Assembly (NCBI GenBank): GCA_018650465.1
Contig: JABIFY010000151.1
Coordinates: 1 to 37,962 of the forward strand
Origin: Alphaproteobacteria bacterium
GTDB lineage: Bacteria; Pseudomonadota; Alphaproteobacteria; UBA2966
Direction of reading: 5' to 3'
DNA length: 37,962 nucleotides
Shown in pieces: positions 1-7,368 of the stretch. The first letter of the stretch is position 1. Every line of letters starts with the position of its first letter. The position numbers and the translations under genes were made by a program. The notes below the pieces were generated by a model. That model saw only the letters and a list, made by a program, of their open reading frames with translations. It was not told the origin of the DNA and did not search any database.

Positions 1-165
1 CAACTTCGTAAATACGACGATACTTCACACACCCCCATTTTCGCCCTGAGCGCCGCTGCGACCGAAACCGATATTGAGAAGGGCATGGATGCAGGTTTCG
101 ATAAGTACCTCACCAAGCCCCTGGTTATTTCCGAGATCGTGACTGCCATCGAAGCATCGCTTTGA
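1..165 (+). CDS. Response regulator receiver domain, C-terminal end (partial)
   Basis: The first frame is open from base 1 to the TGA at 163-165 and gives 54 residues ending a CheY-like receiver domain. Visible are the beta4 stretch PIFALSAAA, the acidic helix after it, and the GFDKYLTKPL motif containing the conserved Lys-Pro of receiver domains. The phosphoacceptor Asp lies upstream, outside the window. The protein ends just after the receiver, so this is either a single-domain regulator or the C-terminal receiver of a hybrid histidine kinase; the visible part cannot decide. Its stop overlaps the TTG start of the MFS gene, suggesting translational coupling and perhaps regulation of that transporter. 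Confidence 0.85.
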   Translation, partial: QLRKYDDTSHTPIFALSAAATETDIEKGMDAGFDKYLTKPLVISEIVTAIEASL

Positions 166-1340
166 CCGTACGACTATCAATTTTTTATGGCTTTTTGTTT
201 CTGTCCATCGGGGTGTTTGTGCCCTTTTGGCCGGTCTGGTTGCAAAGTCAGGATTTAAGCGCCGGGGACATTGGCCTGTTACTGGGCAGCGGCACCGTGT
301 TGAAAATCATTGGCAGCCCGATCATTGCCCGCCTGGTGGATCGCAGTGGGGCGCGGCGCAAGGCGATCATTATTTTGTCCTTGCTCAGTCTGGCAGCGGT
401 GGCGTTGTTTTTTGTGGCCGAAGGGTATCTCGCCCTGTTTGCGGCAACCGTCATATTGGCCTTTTTCTTCAGCCCGCTTGTGCCGCTCAGTGACAATTTG
501 ACCCTCATGGCGGCGGCCAGTGGCAAGGTTGATTATGGCCGGGTGCGTTTGTGGGGCTCGGTCGCCTATGCCGTGGCGGCGATATTGGGTGGTATTTGGT
601 TGCAGGGCAAAAGCGAAGACTGGATTCTCTGGCTGGTCTTTGGCACCACAGCGCTGATATTTGCGTCGTCGCTATTGTTGCCCAAGGTTGCCACGTCTGC
701 CGTCAAAGCAACGTCACAGTCCCAAATGTCTCCGGTGCCCCCCATGCCAATCCTGCCGCTGTTGCGTAGCCGCATTTTCTGGATGTTTTTGCTGGGGGCG
801 GGCCTGGCTCAAGGCTCACATGTGATGTTTTACGGCTTCAGCACCATTCACTGGCAATCGGTCGGTATCAGCCGTGAGGTTATCGGCTATCTCTGGGCCA
901 TCGGTGTTGTGGCGGAAATTATCCTCTTTGCCTATGCCACCGCGACCATGAAAAAGGTTGATCCTCTCACCCTGATCCTGATCGGGGCGGCGGCGGGTGT
1001 TGTGCGCTGGGCGCTGACAGGTTGGACGGATGATCTGACTTTTCTGTTTGTCTTGCAGGCCCTGCACGGCATCACTTTTGGCGCAGCTCATTTGGGGGCC
1101 ATGTATTTTCTCGCCAGGGCCATCCCGCCTGGTTTGTCGGCCAGCGCACAAAGCCTTTATTCGTCGGTATCGCTTGGTTTGATTTTTGCCGTGGCCATGC
1201 CAACGGCCGGTTTGTTGTATGCTGAATTATCCGGCCAGGCCTTCTATGCCATGGCGATCATGTCGGGTCTTGGCTTTGTGATTATCGCCGGCCTGTCACG
1301 CTTTTGGAACCGGGGCGAACTGGAAGTTTCACAAACCTGA
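162..1340 (+). CDS. MFS transporter of the HcaT-like (MFS_1_like) type
   Basis: This 392-residue inner-membrane protein has about 12 hydrophobic segments and the MFS pattern. An early loop carries RLVDRSGARRKAII, the motif A-like D-R-x-G-x-R-R between TM2 and TM3. The N-terminal FYGFLFLSIGVFVPFWPVWL and the middle VDYGRVRLWGSVAY resemble the 3-phenylpropionate transporter HcaT/nucleoside symporter group. The start is TTG at 162, overlapping the upstream TGA; no in-frame ATG lies near, so the TTG start is the best choice and implies coupling. The substrate cannot be read from sequence. The stop is 9 bases from the stop of the convergent YeeE/YedE gene. Confidence 0.85.
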   Translation: MTVRLSIFYGFLFLSIGVFVPFWPVWLQSQDLSAGDIGLLLGSGTVLKIIGSPIIARLVDRSGARRKAIIILSLLSLAAVALFFVAEGYLALFAATVILAFFFSPLVPLSDNLTLMAAASGKVDYGRVRLWGSVAYAVAAILGGIWLQGKSEDWILWLVFGTTALIFASSLLLPKVATSAVKATSQSQMSPVPPMPILPLLRSRIFWMFLLGAGLAQGSHVMFYGFSTIHWQSVGISREVIGYLWAIGVVAEIILFAYATATMKKVDPLTLILIGAAAGVVRWALTGWTDDLTFLFVLQALHGITFGAAHLGAMYFLARAIPPGLSASAQSLYSSVSLGLIFAVAMPTAGLLYAELSGQAFYAMAIMSGLGFVIIAGLSRFWNRGELEVSQT

Positions 1341-1349
1341 ATTTGATCG

Positions 1350-2528
1350 TCAATTCCGTAAATCAAACAGGGGCCGCAAACGCACGCCGATCCAGGTTCC
1401 GCCCAAGGCAAACACGGCCCACATCCAGCCATGCAAACTGGTCGATGCGATGCCGGAGAAAAATGCACCAATGTTGCAGCCAAAACCGATGCGACCCCCA
1501 TAACCCATCATCAAGCCGCCGATGACAGCCGCTGCCAGACTGGGCATCGAAATTTTGAAGGTTGGTGCGAACCGTCCGGCCAGACCGGCGGCCAGCAACG
1601 CCCCGATCACGATGCCGATATTCATCACCGACGTTTCATCTGCCGCCACAGGCTGCACCAGGGCATTCTCCGTGAAGCCACCGGACCAGAACCAGCTGCC
1701 CACAGGCGACCATCCCGCCAGGGTGGCGGCCTTGGCACCCCACAGGGTAAAGCCCCAGGTGATTGTCCAGGGGTGACCAGAGAGGCCCAGGGTGAGCCAG
1801 TTCAACAAGGCCAGGGCAATGGCACCCCAGGCCAAAGCCCAGGGCCCGCGATACAAACTTCTCCACGACCAGGCTTGTGCAATTTGGGATTCTGGTCGAC
1901 GTCGCCATTTCTTAAGCAACAAATAGATCGTGCATAAGACTAAAATTTGCGCCAGTGCGGCCAGCGGCCAGCCCCAGATATTGCCGAGAGCGATGCCCGG
2001 CAGGCGCGGTGTGTTGACCCACCATTGCATGTCCAGGGAGGCCCAAAATGATCCGGCGCAAAATGCGATCAATGTCACGATCATACGCGGGTTGCCGCCA
2101 CCGACTGTAAACAAGGTGCCGGACCCGCAGCCGCCGCCCAGTTGCATCCCCAGACCAAAGAGAAATGCACCCACGGCGACTTGTGTGCCCAGGGGGGCGA
2201 TGGCACCGCCAACCCGTGTCCCCCACAACTCACCATCTGCCAGGGCAGGGGCAAACAGCAACGTGGCGACCGCCAGCATTAACAATTGGGCTTCAACACC
2301 TGCCGTTTGTCGGCTGATCAAGGCCCGTCGCCAGGCACCGGTAAAGCCAAAAGCCGCATGATATAGCACCAGCCCCAGGGCCAGACCCAAAGCATAGAGG
2401 CGTGCCTGGTGCCAGCCCTGAAACTGAACCATCCAAAGGCCGCCAGCAGATAAGGCACCCGCTGCCAGAACGACAATCAATTGCGTGGAGTTCGGCCGGG
2501 TGTCAGATGACGCGGAAAGTAATGTCAT
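1350..2528 (-). CDS. YeeE/YedE family (TsuA-like) sulfur compound transporter
   Basis: This 392-residue polytopic membrane protein belongs to the Sulf_transp (YeeE/YedE) family, whose studied member TsuA imports thiosulfate. It shows the two family signatures, each with a conserved cysteine: GGGCGSGTLFTVGGG with Cys134, and RIGFGCNIGAFFSG with Cys351 near the C-terminus. These cysteines are believed to relay thiosulfate through the pore in TsuA. It lies 29 bases downstream of the DUF302 gene on the same strand, probably one operon, and opposite an exported rhodanese. Import of thiosulfate or sulfane sulfur for the nearby Dsr pathway is an inference from context; the actual substrate is not shown. 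Confidence 0.85.
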   Translation of the reverse strand: MTLLSASSDTRPNSTQLIVVLAAGALSAGGLWMVQFQGWHQARLYALGLALGLVLYHAAFGFTGAWRRALISRQTAGVEAQLLMLAVATLLFAPALADGELWGTRVGGAIAPLGTQVAVGAFLFGLGMQLGGGCGSGTLFTVGGGNPRMIVTLIAFCAGSFWASLDMQWWVNTPRLPGIALGNIWGWPLAALAQILVLCTIYLLLKKWRRRPESQIAQAWSWRSLYRGPWALAWGAIALALLNWLTLGLSGHPWTITWGFTLWGAKAATLAGWSPVGSWFWSGGFTENALVQPVAADETSVMNIGIVIGALLAAGLAGRFAPTFKISMPSLAAAVIGGLMMGYGGRIGFGCNIGAFFSGIASTSLHGWMWAVFALGGTWIGVRLRPLFDLRN

Positions 2529-2557
2529 CGATAATTAGCCTTGATAATCTGGGCCAC

Positions 2558-3028
2558 CTATTTCACTGCGTCCCGGGCGATGTCGGAAAATATTCTGTCC
2601 AGTTCACCGGCCAGCCTGGCCAGGTCGTCGCCATCATATGGGGCGAAGGTCGTCCCTGGTTTGCGATAGCTTAAATGAACTTTCCCCGCTGCATCTTCCG
2701 TCAGGTAAAACCGCAAAGGCGCTTCGATCCCGGCATCAACATTGGCGTCCAACATGCGTACCGCGAAGTCATTGCGGAAAACACCGATCACCATATTGCC
2801 CGCAATGGTAACGCCGCGGGACTTGGCCCCGGCACTGGCGCTGGCCCGGGAGACGATACCCATACTGTGATTTTGAATGGCGGCTTTCAGTTTTGTCCAA
2901 GCCTGGCTCCAGGGCACATTCATTTCCAGCCTGATCATGCCAGCTGTGTCGCTTGCCTGCGCAGGTGGTGGCACAAGGACCAGAAATACAAATAAACCAA
3001 GAACCATGAATTTCAGATTTTGACGCAT
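2558..3028 (-). CDS. DUF302 family exported protein
   Basis: About 156 residues. The start is placed at the ATG whose product begins MRQNLKFMVLGLF, because this gives a standard signal peptide ending near PPPAQAS; an in-frame ATG 39 bases further upstream would put 13 polar residues before it. The mature part has the DUF302 signature: FRNDFAVRMLDANVDAGIEAP followed by LRFYLTEDAAGKVHLSYRKPG. DUF302 proteins are small alpha-beta domains often found with sulfur-oxidation and rhodanese genes; no catalytic activity is established. It is predicted periplasmic and is probably cotranscribed with the YeeE/YedE transporter. The gene is divergent from the rhodanese at 3187. Confidence 0.75.
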   Translation of the reverse strand: MRQNLKFMVLGLFVFLVLVPPPAQASDTAGMIRLEMNVPWSQAWTKLKAAIQNHSMGIVSRASASAGAKSRGVTIAGNMVIGVFRNDFAVRMLDANVDAGIEAPLRFYLTEDAAGKVHLSYRKPGTTFAPYDGDDLARLAGELDRIFSDIARDAVK

Positions 3029-3103
3029 GATAGTTTCCGCTGTTGCCGGTTTCAGTTGCTGACGCATTATCCGGCTGATGTGCCCCTTGCGAAACGCCTT
3101 CTC

Positions 3104-3126
3104 ACCCCATTGTGAGCAATGGTGAC
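3104..3126. promoter_or_regulatory. Inverted repeat in the DUF302/rhodanese divergent gap
   Basis: CCATTG at 3107-3112 and CAATGG at 3117-3122 are separated by TGAG and flanked by further partly matching bases (CAC/GTG). It lies between two divergently transcribed sulfur genes, so an operator is possible. No match to a named binding site is recognised. Confidence 0.25.
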
Positions 3127-3186
3127 ATAGCCGGGCAGGGCAGATGTTTGATACTATCGATAAGAAGCAAACCCGTTGGAGGATAT

Positions 3187-4152
3187 ATGTTTTACCGGTC
3201 GGCGCGCACCCTCGCGCAAATTACCGTGCTCGCCTTTATGGCGGCAACAACATCAGTTGTGTCGGCTGAAACGGCTGTCACGCCTTTGGTCAGCGTGCAA
3301 TGGTTGGCGAAAAATCTGGAAGAAAAAGGCCAGGTACTTGTCGACCTCAGGGGGCAGCGCAGTTATGTGGCAGGGCATATTCCGGGGGCGGTGAATACTG
3401 ACTATGGGCTGGATGGCTGGCGTCAGACGATCAATAAAATTCCCGGATTGTTGCCCACCAGTGGTTTGGCCCTTGATGTGCTTGTCAAAAAGATTGGCCA
3501 GTTGGGTGTCGGCAATACGGCCCATGTGGTGTTGATCGCACCTGGCTGGAGCGCCGGTGACATGGGCATGGCAACCCGCCTTTACTGGAGTTTCAAAGTC
3601 CTTGGGCACGACAGGGTGTCTATCCTTGATGGCGGCATGACAGCCTGGCAGGCAGACGTCATGCCAGATGGCAAAACACCACGAAACCCGATCAAATCCG
3701 GGTCTGAATCAAACAAGCCCAAGTCCTTTGTGGTGGCAATACAAAGCCATATGTTAATGGATATGGAGGATGTTGTCGCCGCTGGTGCACGCGGCGAGCT
3801 TATGCTGGATGCCAGACCCACCATGCAATATATGGGACTGCAAAAAAGCAGTGCTGTCCGAAGGCCGGGCACGTTGCCGGGCGCCATAAGCCTGCCGGGA
3901 CAATGGTTGACGGACAATAGTGGCGGCAATTTTCGTGCGCCCGAAGCTTTGAAGAAACTGATGGCAACAGTCGGGCTTCAGGATGGTGCGGACATGTTTG
4001 TCTTTTGCAACACGGGTCATTGGGCGTCGATCACCTGGTTTGTCGCCAGTGAATTACTGGGTCAAAAAAAGGCGCGGCTATATGACGGCTCTCTGGCTGA
4101 CTGGACAGCGCGGAACAATGCGCCGCTGGAGCGCAAGATCAAACTAAACTAG
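3187..4152 (+). CDS. Periplasmic two-domain rhodanese (sulfurtransferase)
   Basis: This 321-residue protein starts at ATG 3187, with GGAGG at 3178-3182 four bases before it; an earlier in-frame start would bury the signal peptide. Residues 1-27 form a signal peptide (cut after VVSA). Two rhodanese domains follow. The first (about 34-160) has the LVDLRGQRSYVAGHIPGA fold motif but no cysteine in its active-site loop (APGWSAGD), so it should be inactive. The second (about 185-312) has the loop FCNTGHWAS with catalytic Cys274. It would move sulfane sulfur, for example from thiosulfate, in the periplasm. The position between a YeeE/YedE gene and the dsr operon supports a role in sulfur supply (inference). 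Confidence 0.88.
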   Translation: MFYRSARTLAQITVLAFMAATTSVVSAETAVTPLVSVQWLAKNLEEKGQVLVDLRGQRSYVAGHIPGAVNTDYGLDGWRQTINKIPGLLPTSGLALDVLVKKIGQLGVGNTAHVVLIAPGWSAGDMGMATRLYWSFKVLGHDRVSILDGGMTAWQADVMPDGKTPRNPIKSGSESNKPKSFVVAIQSHMLMDMEDVVAAGARGELMLDARPTMQYMGLQKSSAVRRPGTLPGAISLPGQWLTDNSGGNFRAPEALKKLMATVGLQDGADMFVFCNTGHWASITWFVASELLGQKKARLYDGSLADWTARNNAPLERKIKLN

Positions 4153-4158
4153 ATTTTC

Positions 4159-4389
4159 TTACTCACCCTGCGGGTTGTTTTTTTCGGCCCACGGCCCCAG
4201 AACATTGGCCCAGTTGGCAGCACTTGGGCCATCCAATTCGATCACGGTGTGGCGTTTGCCTTCGCGAAAGCGCAAGCGCAGCAGTTTCATGCCACCCTCG
4301 AAGACAATTTCTTCCATGCGTACTTCGCGACCATAGGGCAGGTCAAACTTGCCGAGATCGTTGATTTCTTCTTCGAATTCTCCGGCCAT
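4159..4389 (-). CDS. Small conserved-looking hypothetical protein (76 aa)
   Basis: A 76-residue soluble protein, with no signal peptide or membrane segment. It is rich in acidic and basic residues, with an even beta-strand pattern (EEIVFEGGMKLLRLRFREGKRHTVIEL). Its ATG overlaps the TGA of the 63-residue gene upstream as ATGA, which argues that both are real and translated together. Function is not recognised. It is the last gene of a three-gene minus-strand unit headed by a TauD-like dioxygenase and converges on the rhodanese, 6 bases apart. Confidence 0.65.
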   Translation of the reverse strand: MAGEFEEEINDLGKFDLPYGREVRMEEIVFEGGMKLLRLRFREGKRHTVIELDGPSAANWANVLGPWAEKNNPQGE

Positions 4390-4580
4390 CAGTTTTGTCC
4401 GAATGTGAAAGCATTTTCCAGGACAAATTCCCAGTTCGCCGGGGTGTCGGGAAAACCTGGGCGCTCGTCCATGGAGATCAGGATTTCGCCCTGTTCTCCC
4501 AGACCCCGGATAATCGGGACGAAGTCGTCAAAAGACTTAATGTCGGGATGAAACCTTAATATCTGGCTGATCAAAACCAT
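4389..4580 (-). CDS. Small hypothetical protein (63 aa)
   Basis: A 63-residue protein beginning MVLISQILRFHPD. The start at 4580 is preferred because AGGAAAG stands just before it and because the longer frame would run back into the dioxygenase coding sequence. The protein is acidic with hydrophobic spots and no known motif. It begins 40 bases after the dioxygenase stop, and its own stop overlaps the start of the next small gene (ATGA). Function unknown. Confidence 0.6.
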   Translation of the reverse strand: MVLISQILRFHPDIKSFDDFVPIIRGLGEQGEILISMDERPGFPDTPANWEFVLENAFTFGQN

Positions 4581-4620
4581 AATTTGTTCTTTCCTGTAGG
4601 GTCGTGTCATCAACAGGTGG

Positions 4621-5544
4621 TTAATCACCAACCCTGTTGCTGAACCGTCCGCGATACAAAACACGGGTCGGGTCACTAAATTCGCCTCTCTTGTGCAGCA
4701 CATTGTTACATATGATGCCTTCACCTGCTGACAAGCGGCGGCGTAAAATCATCGGATCGCCATGCTTGTCGGACAACAAGGCTTCCAGGGCCGTGCGGGC
4801 GGACAACATCTGCGCGTCATCCGGCCATTCGATGCTGACAGTACGGGCTGTATACCGCATGGACAAATAACCACTGGCGGGGTCGGTCATAAAGACCGGG
4901 CCTGTGCGGGCGGGCCTGATTTCGCTGCCACCCAGGGTGTTGGCCGGGACGGTCATGGCATCGGGCCGCATCAGGGCGCGAACAAAGTCCGGATTCTGAT
5001 CGCGCAGCCGGATATAGATAATGTCTGGATCAATGAAGGCACTTTCGCCGCCGCTGGAAGCTTGCTGCGCACAATAAAGCGTCATGCTTCTGATGGGGTT
5101 GTCTGCCTTGTGATAATATCCATCCGTATGCCAACTCAGGGCCCGGCCGGTATAGGGTATATATTCGCCCTTCATTGTTTTTCGATCTGACGGGTCGACG
5201 GGTGTGATGGTCGAAATATCGTCATCGTCCGCCAGTAAATGGCCGCGTAAATTACGAAAACCCAGCGCGCTCATAAACCGTCGGAAGGCTGCACGATCAG
5301 CCAACTGATTATCGGCGGCACGAAACAAGGCCATATTATGGGTCTCGCAGGCCGCGTAAATTTTTGTGATGGTGACCGGGTTCAGGTTTTCCGGATCGTC
5401 GATCTCGATGATTTGATCCACTGCCGTGTTGGCCAGTTTCCAGCTTCGCCACGTGTCGTAGGCGACAGTATTTTCAATATCAAAAGGGTCGCCTTGCCAA
5501 CGTTTCATGGCGGCTGTTGAACTGTCTGAATCTGAATTTTTCAC
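4621..5544 (-). CDS. TauD/TfdA family Fe(II)/2-oxoglutarate dioxygenase
   Basis: A 307-residue protein of the usual family size. The iron-binding facial triad is visible: H139-x-D141 in LSWHTDGYYH and the distal His284 in CNNVLHKR. The Arg in RVLYRGRF just after it would bind the 2-oxoglutarate carboxylate. Family members oxidise taurine, 2,4-D, butyrobetaine and other substrates; this one cannot be assigned. Because it sits between sulfur genes, a sulfonate or related sulfur compound is possible (inference). The start shown is GTG 5544; the ATG at 5508 is an alternative, and neither has a strong ribosome site. It is divergent from dsrA and leads a unit with two small genes. Confidence 0.85.
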   Translation of the reverse strand: MKNSDSDSSTAAMKRWQGDPFDIENTVAYDTWRSWKLANTAVDQIIEIDDPENLNPVTITKIYAACETHNMALFRAADNQLADRAAFRRFMSALGFRNLRGHLLADDDDISTITPVDPSDRKTMKGEYIPYTGRALSWHTDGYYHKADNPIRSMTLYCAQQASSGGESAFIDPDIIYIRLRDQNPDFVRALMRPDAMTVPANTLGGSEIRPARTGPVFMTDPASGYLSMRYTARTVSIEWPDDAQMLSARTALEALLSDKHGDPMILRRRLSAGEGIICNNVLHKRGEFSDPTRVLYRGRFSNRVGD

Positions 5545-5906
5545 GATATATCCACTGTTAATCCGGTATCCATCGGGTCTCTGGGCAGGAAAATTAAGGT
5601 GAATGGCAAATTTATTGAATCAACTATATAGATTTTTTATATAAGAAAAAGCTGTTATACACATGATGTTACAGGTTTATTCTATTAATTAGAAGAATTC
5701 CAATCTAGAAAAAATGAAAATTCATGTGAGAATCTTCTGGCCATCCGTTTGAATATGAGCATATTATAATGTACGAAAAATGGAAGGTCACCTGCGTGTG
5801 ATATATGCGCCGCTTCCTGAACAGGGGTAAACTCTGTCAGGTCGTGTGCGGTCGGTCGAAATAATAGCGTAGCCCACATGCTGGCGATCCTTTAGGGAGG
5901 GATACA
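5545..5906 (+). promoter_or_regulatory. AT-rich control region in front of dsrA
   Basis: This 362-base gap between divergent genes is much richer in A/T (especially 5600-5780) than its surroundings. A sigma70-like candidate is TTGAAT at 5615-5620, 17 bases, then TATATA at 5638-5643, which would give a leader of about 255 bases. A second perfect -10 hexamer TATAAT at 5765-5770 has no good -35 box. The dsrA ribosome site AGGGAGG is at 5894-5900. A short frame at 5685-5879 on the minus strand has no supporting features. No known regulator site is recognised. Promoter choice is an inference. Confidence 0.45.
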
Positions 5907-7169
5907 ATGACAAAGAAGATTCGCGATACCCCGATGCTGGACGAGCTGGAAAACGGGCCTTGGCCCAGTTTTGTAACTGGCCTGAAGCGTCTGGCGAACG
6001 ACGAAAGCAAACCGCACGCTGACATGATGAAAGATCTGTTAGGCCAGCTGGAGCATTCCTATGAAACCCGCAAGGGCTTCTGGAAAGGTGGCACCGTTGG
6101 TGTTTATGGTTATGGCGGTGGCGTCATTCCGCGTTTTTCCGAAGTCGCCGAGGATTATCCTGACTCCAAAGAATTCCACACCCTGCGTATCCAGCCACCA
6201 GCGGGTATGCATTATGACACCGCCACTCTGCGCAAGATGTGCGACATCTGGGAAAAACATGGTTCCGGCTTGATTGCCTTGCATGGCCAAAGTGGCGATA
6301 TCATGTTCCAGGGCTGCTCGACGGAGAACGTACAGCCAGCCTTTGATGAACTGAATGAAAACGGTTTTGATATGGGTGGCGCTGGCCCGGCCCTGCGCAC
6401 CTCCATGAGCTGCGTGGGCCATGCCCGCTGCGAGCAGTCTTGCTATGACGAAGTCCGCGCCCATCGCATGATCATCAATGATCTGATCGATGAGATGCAC
6501 CGCCCGGCTTTGCCCTATAAATTCAAGTTCAAGTTTTCCGGCTGCCCCAACGATTGTGTGAATGCGATCCATCGTGCGGATATGGCCGTTATCGGCACCT
6601 GGGCCGATGAAATCCAGATTGATCAGGATGAAGTCAAACTTTATCTGGAAGACGTTGGCCGCAAGTATTTCACTGAATCCGTTCAGATGAATTGCCCGAC
6701 CAACGCCATTTCCCTGAATGACGATGACACCATGGAAATTGACGATAGCAGCTGTGTGCGTTGCATGCACTGTATCAACGTCATGAACAAGGCTTTGTCC
6801 CCAGGTAAAGACAAGGGTGTTACGATCTGTCTTGGTGGCAAGCGTTCCCTGAAGATCGGTGATCTGATGGGCTCGGTCATTATTCCATTCATGCGCCTGA
6901 ATACAGATGAAGACTATGAGCGTCTGCTGACACTTGCCCAGGATACCGTTGATTTCTTCGCCGAAAATGCACTGGAGCATGAACGCATCGGCGAGACCAT
7001 CGACCGGATCGGTCTGGTGAATTATCTCGATGCCGTGGGCCTCGATATTGATCCAAACATGATCGCCCATCCGCGCACCAACTCTTATGTCAAGACCGAT
7101 GGCTGGGACGAGGAAGCTGCCAAGTGGTTTGCCCGCAAGGATGATCAAGCCACAGAAGCAGCAGAATAA
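5907..7169 (+). CDS. dsrA: Dissimilatory (reverse-type) sulfite reductase alpha subunit DsrA
   Basis: A 420-residue cytoplasmic subunit of the DsrAB sulfite reductase, which in sulfur oxidisers oxidises sulfur delivered by DsrC to sulfite. The siroheme-[4Fe-4S] cysteines are visible as C169-x5-C175 (CVGHARC) and C213-x3-C217 (SGCPNDC). The inserted ferredoxin domain has C263 and C283-x2-C286-x2-C289 for a second [4Fe-4S] cluster. Length is normal for DsrA. ATG 5907 follows AGGGAGG at 5894-5900. It is the first gene of the dsr operon and is separated from dsrB by an unusually long gap of 199 bases holding two hairpins. Assignment to the oxidative type rests on the operon (dsrEFH and dsrL present, no dsrD). 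Confidence 0.98.
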   Translation: MTKKIRDTPMLDELENGPWPSFVTGLKRLANDESKPHADMMKDLLGQLEHSYETRKGFWKGGTVGVYGYGGGVIPRFSEVAEDYPDSKEFHTLRIQPPAGMHYDTATLRKMCDIWEKHGSGLIALHGQSGDIMFQGCSTENVQPAFDELNENGFDMGGAGPALRTSMSCVGHARCEQSCYDEVRAHRMIINDLIDEMHRPALPYKFKFKFSGCPNDCVNAIHRADMAVIGTWADEIQIDQDEVKLYLEDVGRKYFTESVQMNCPTNAISLNDDDTMEIDDSSCVRCMHCINVMNKALSPGKDKGVTICLGGKRSLKIGDLMGSVIIPFMRLNTDEDYERLLTLAQDTVDFFAENALEHERIGETIDRIGLVNYLDAVGLDIDPNMIAHPRTNSYVKTDGWDEEAAKWFARKDDQATEAAE

Positions 7170-7246
7170 TTATTCGCATAAACAAGATGGTTGGAACTGT
7201 TGATCTAACCAAAGGGGATGCCTCGGCACCCCCTCTCAACCAATAA

Positions 7247-7350
7247 GCTAGAGCGTTTCCGAACTTTACGGAAACGCAGCGTTGCATCAAACCAAAGGTG
7301 CGCGCAAATAAACGAAGCAGAAGCGATTCCGTTTAAATCGGAATCGCCCT
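7247..7350. repeat. Double-hairpin (palindromic) element in the dsrA-dsrB gap
   Basis: Two perfect 9-bp stems, each with a 7-base A/T-rich loop, stand 45 bases apart. The first pairs 7253-7261 with 7269-7277 (GCGTTTCCG/CGGAAACGC); the second pairs 7323-7331 with 7339-7347 (GCGATTCCG/CGGAATCGC). The two stems resemble each other in sequence. The look is that of the small interspersed palindromic repeats common in alphaproteobacterial intergenic DNA; it could also work as an mRNA processing or stability element. There is no T-run, so it is not a canonical terminator. The dsrB ribosome site CCGGAGG begins at 7357, 10 bases after the second stem. Confidence 0.75.
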
Positions 7351-7368
7351 ATTTACCCGGAGGCCTGT

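Noticed and set aside
5685-5879. Small minus-strand open frame before dsrA
   Set aside because: No ribosome site, odd composition, overlaps the likely promoter region.
6039-7148. Long open frame on the minus strand across dsrA
   Set aside because: It mirrors the dsrA codons, has no ribosome site or family motif, and dsrA is certain.
7247-7350. Intrinsic terminator after dsrA
   Set aside because: Neither stem is followed by a T-run, and dsrB must be made together with dsrA.
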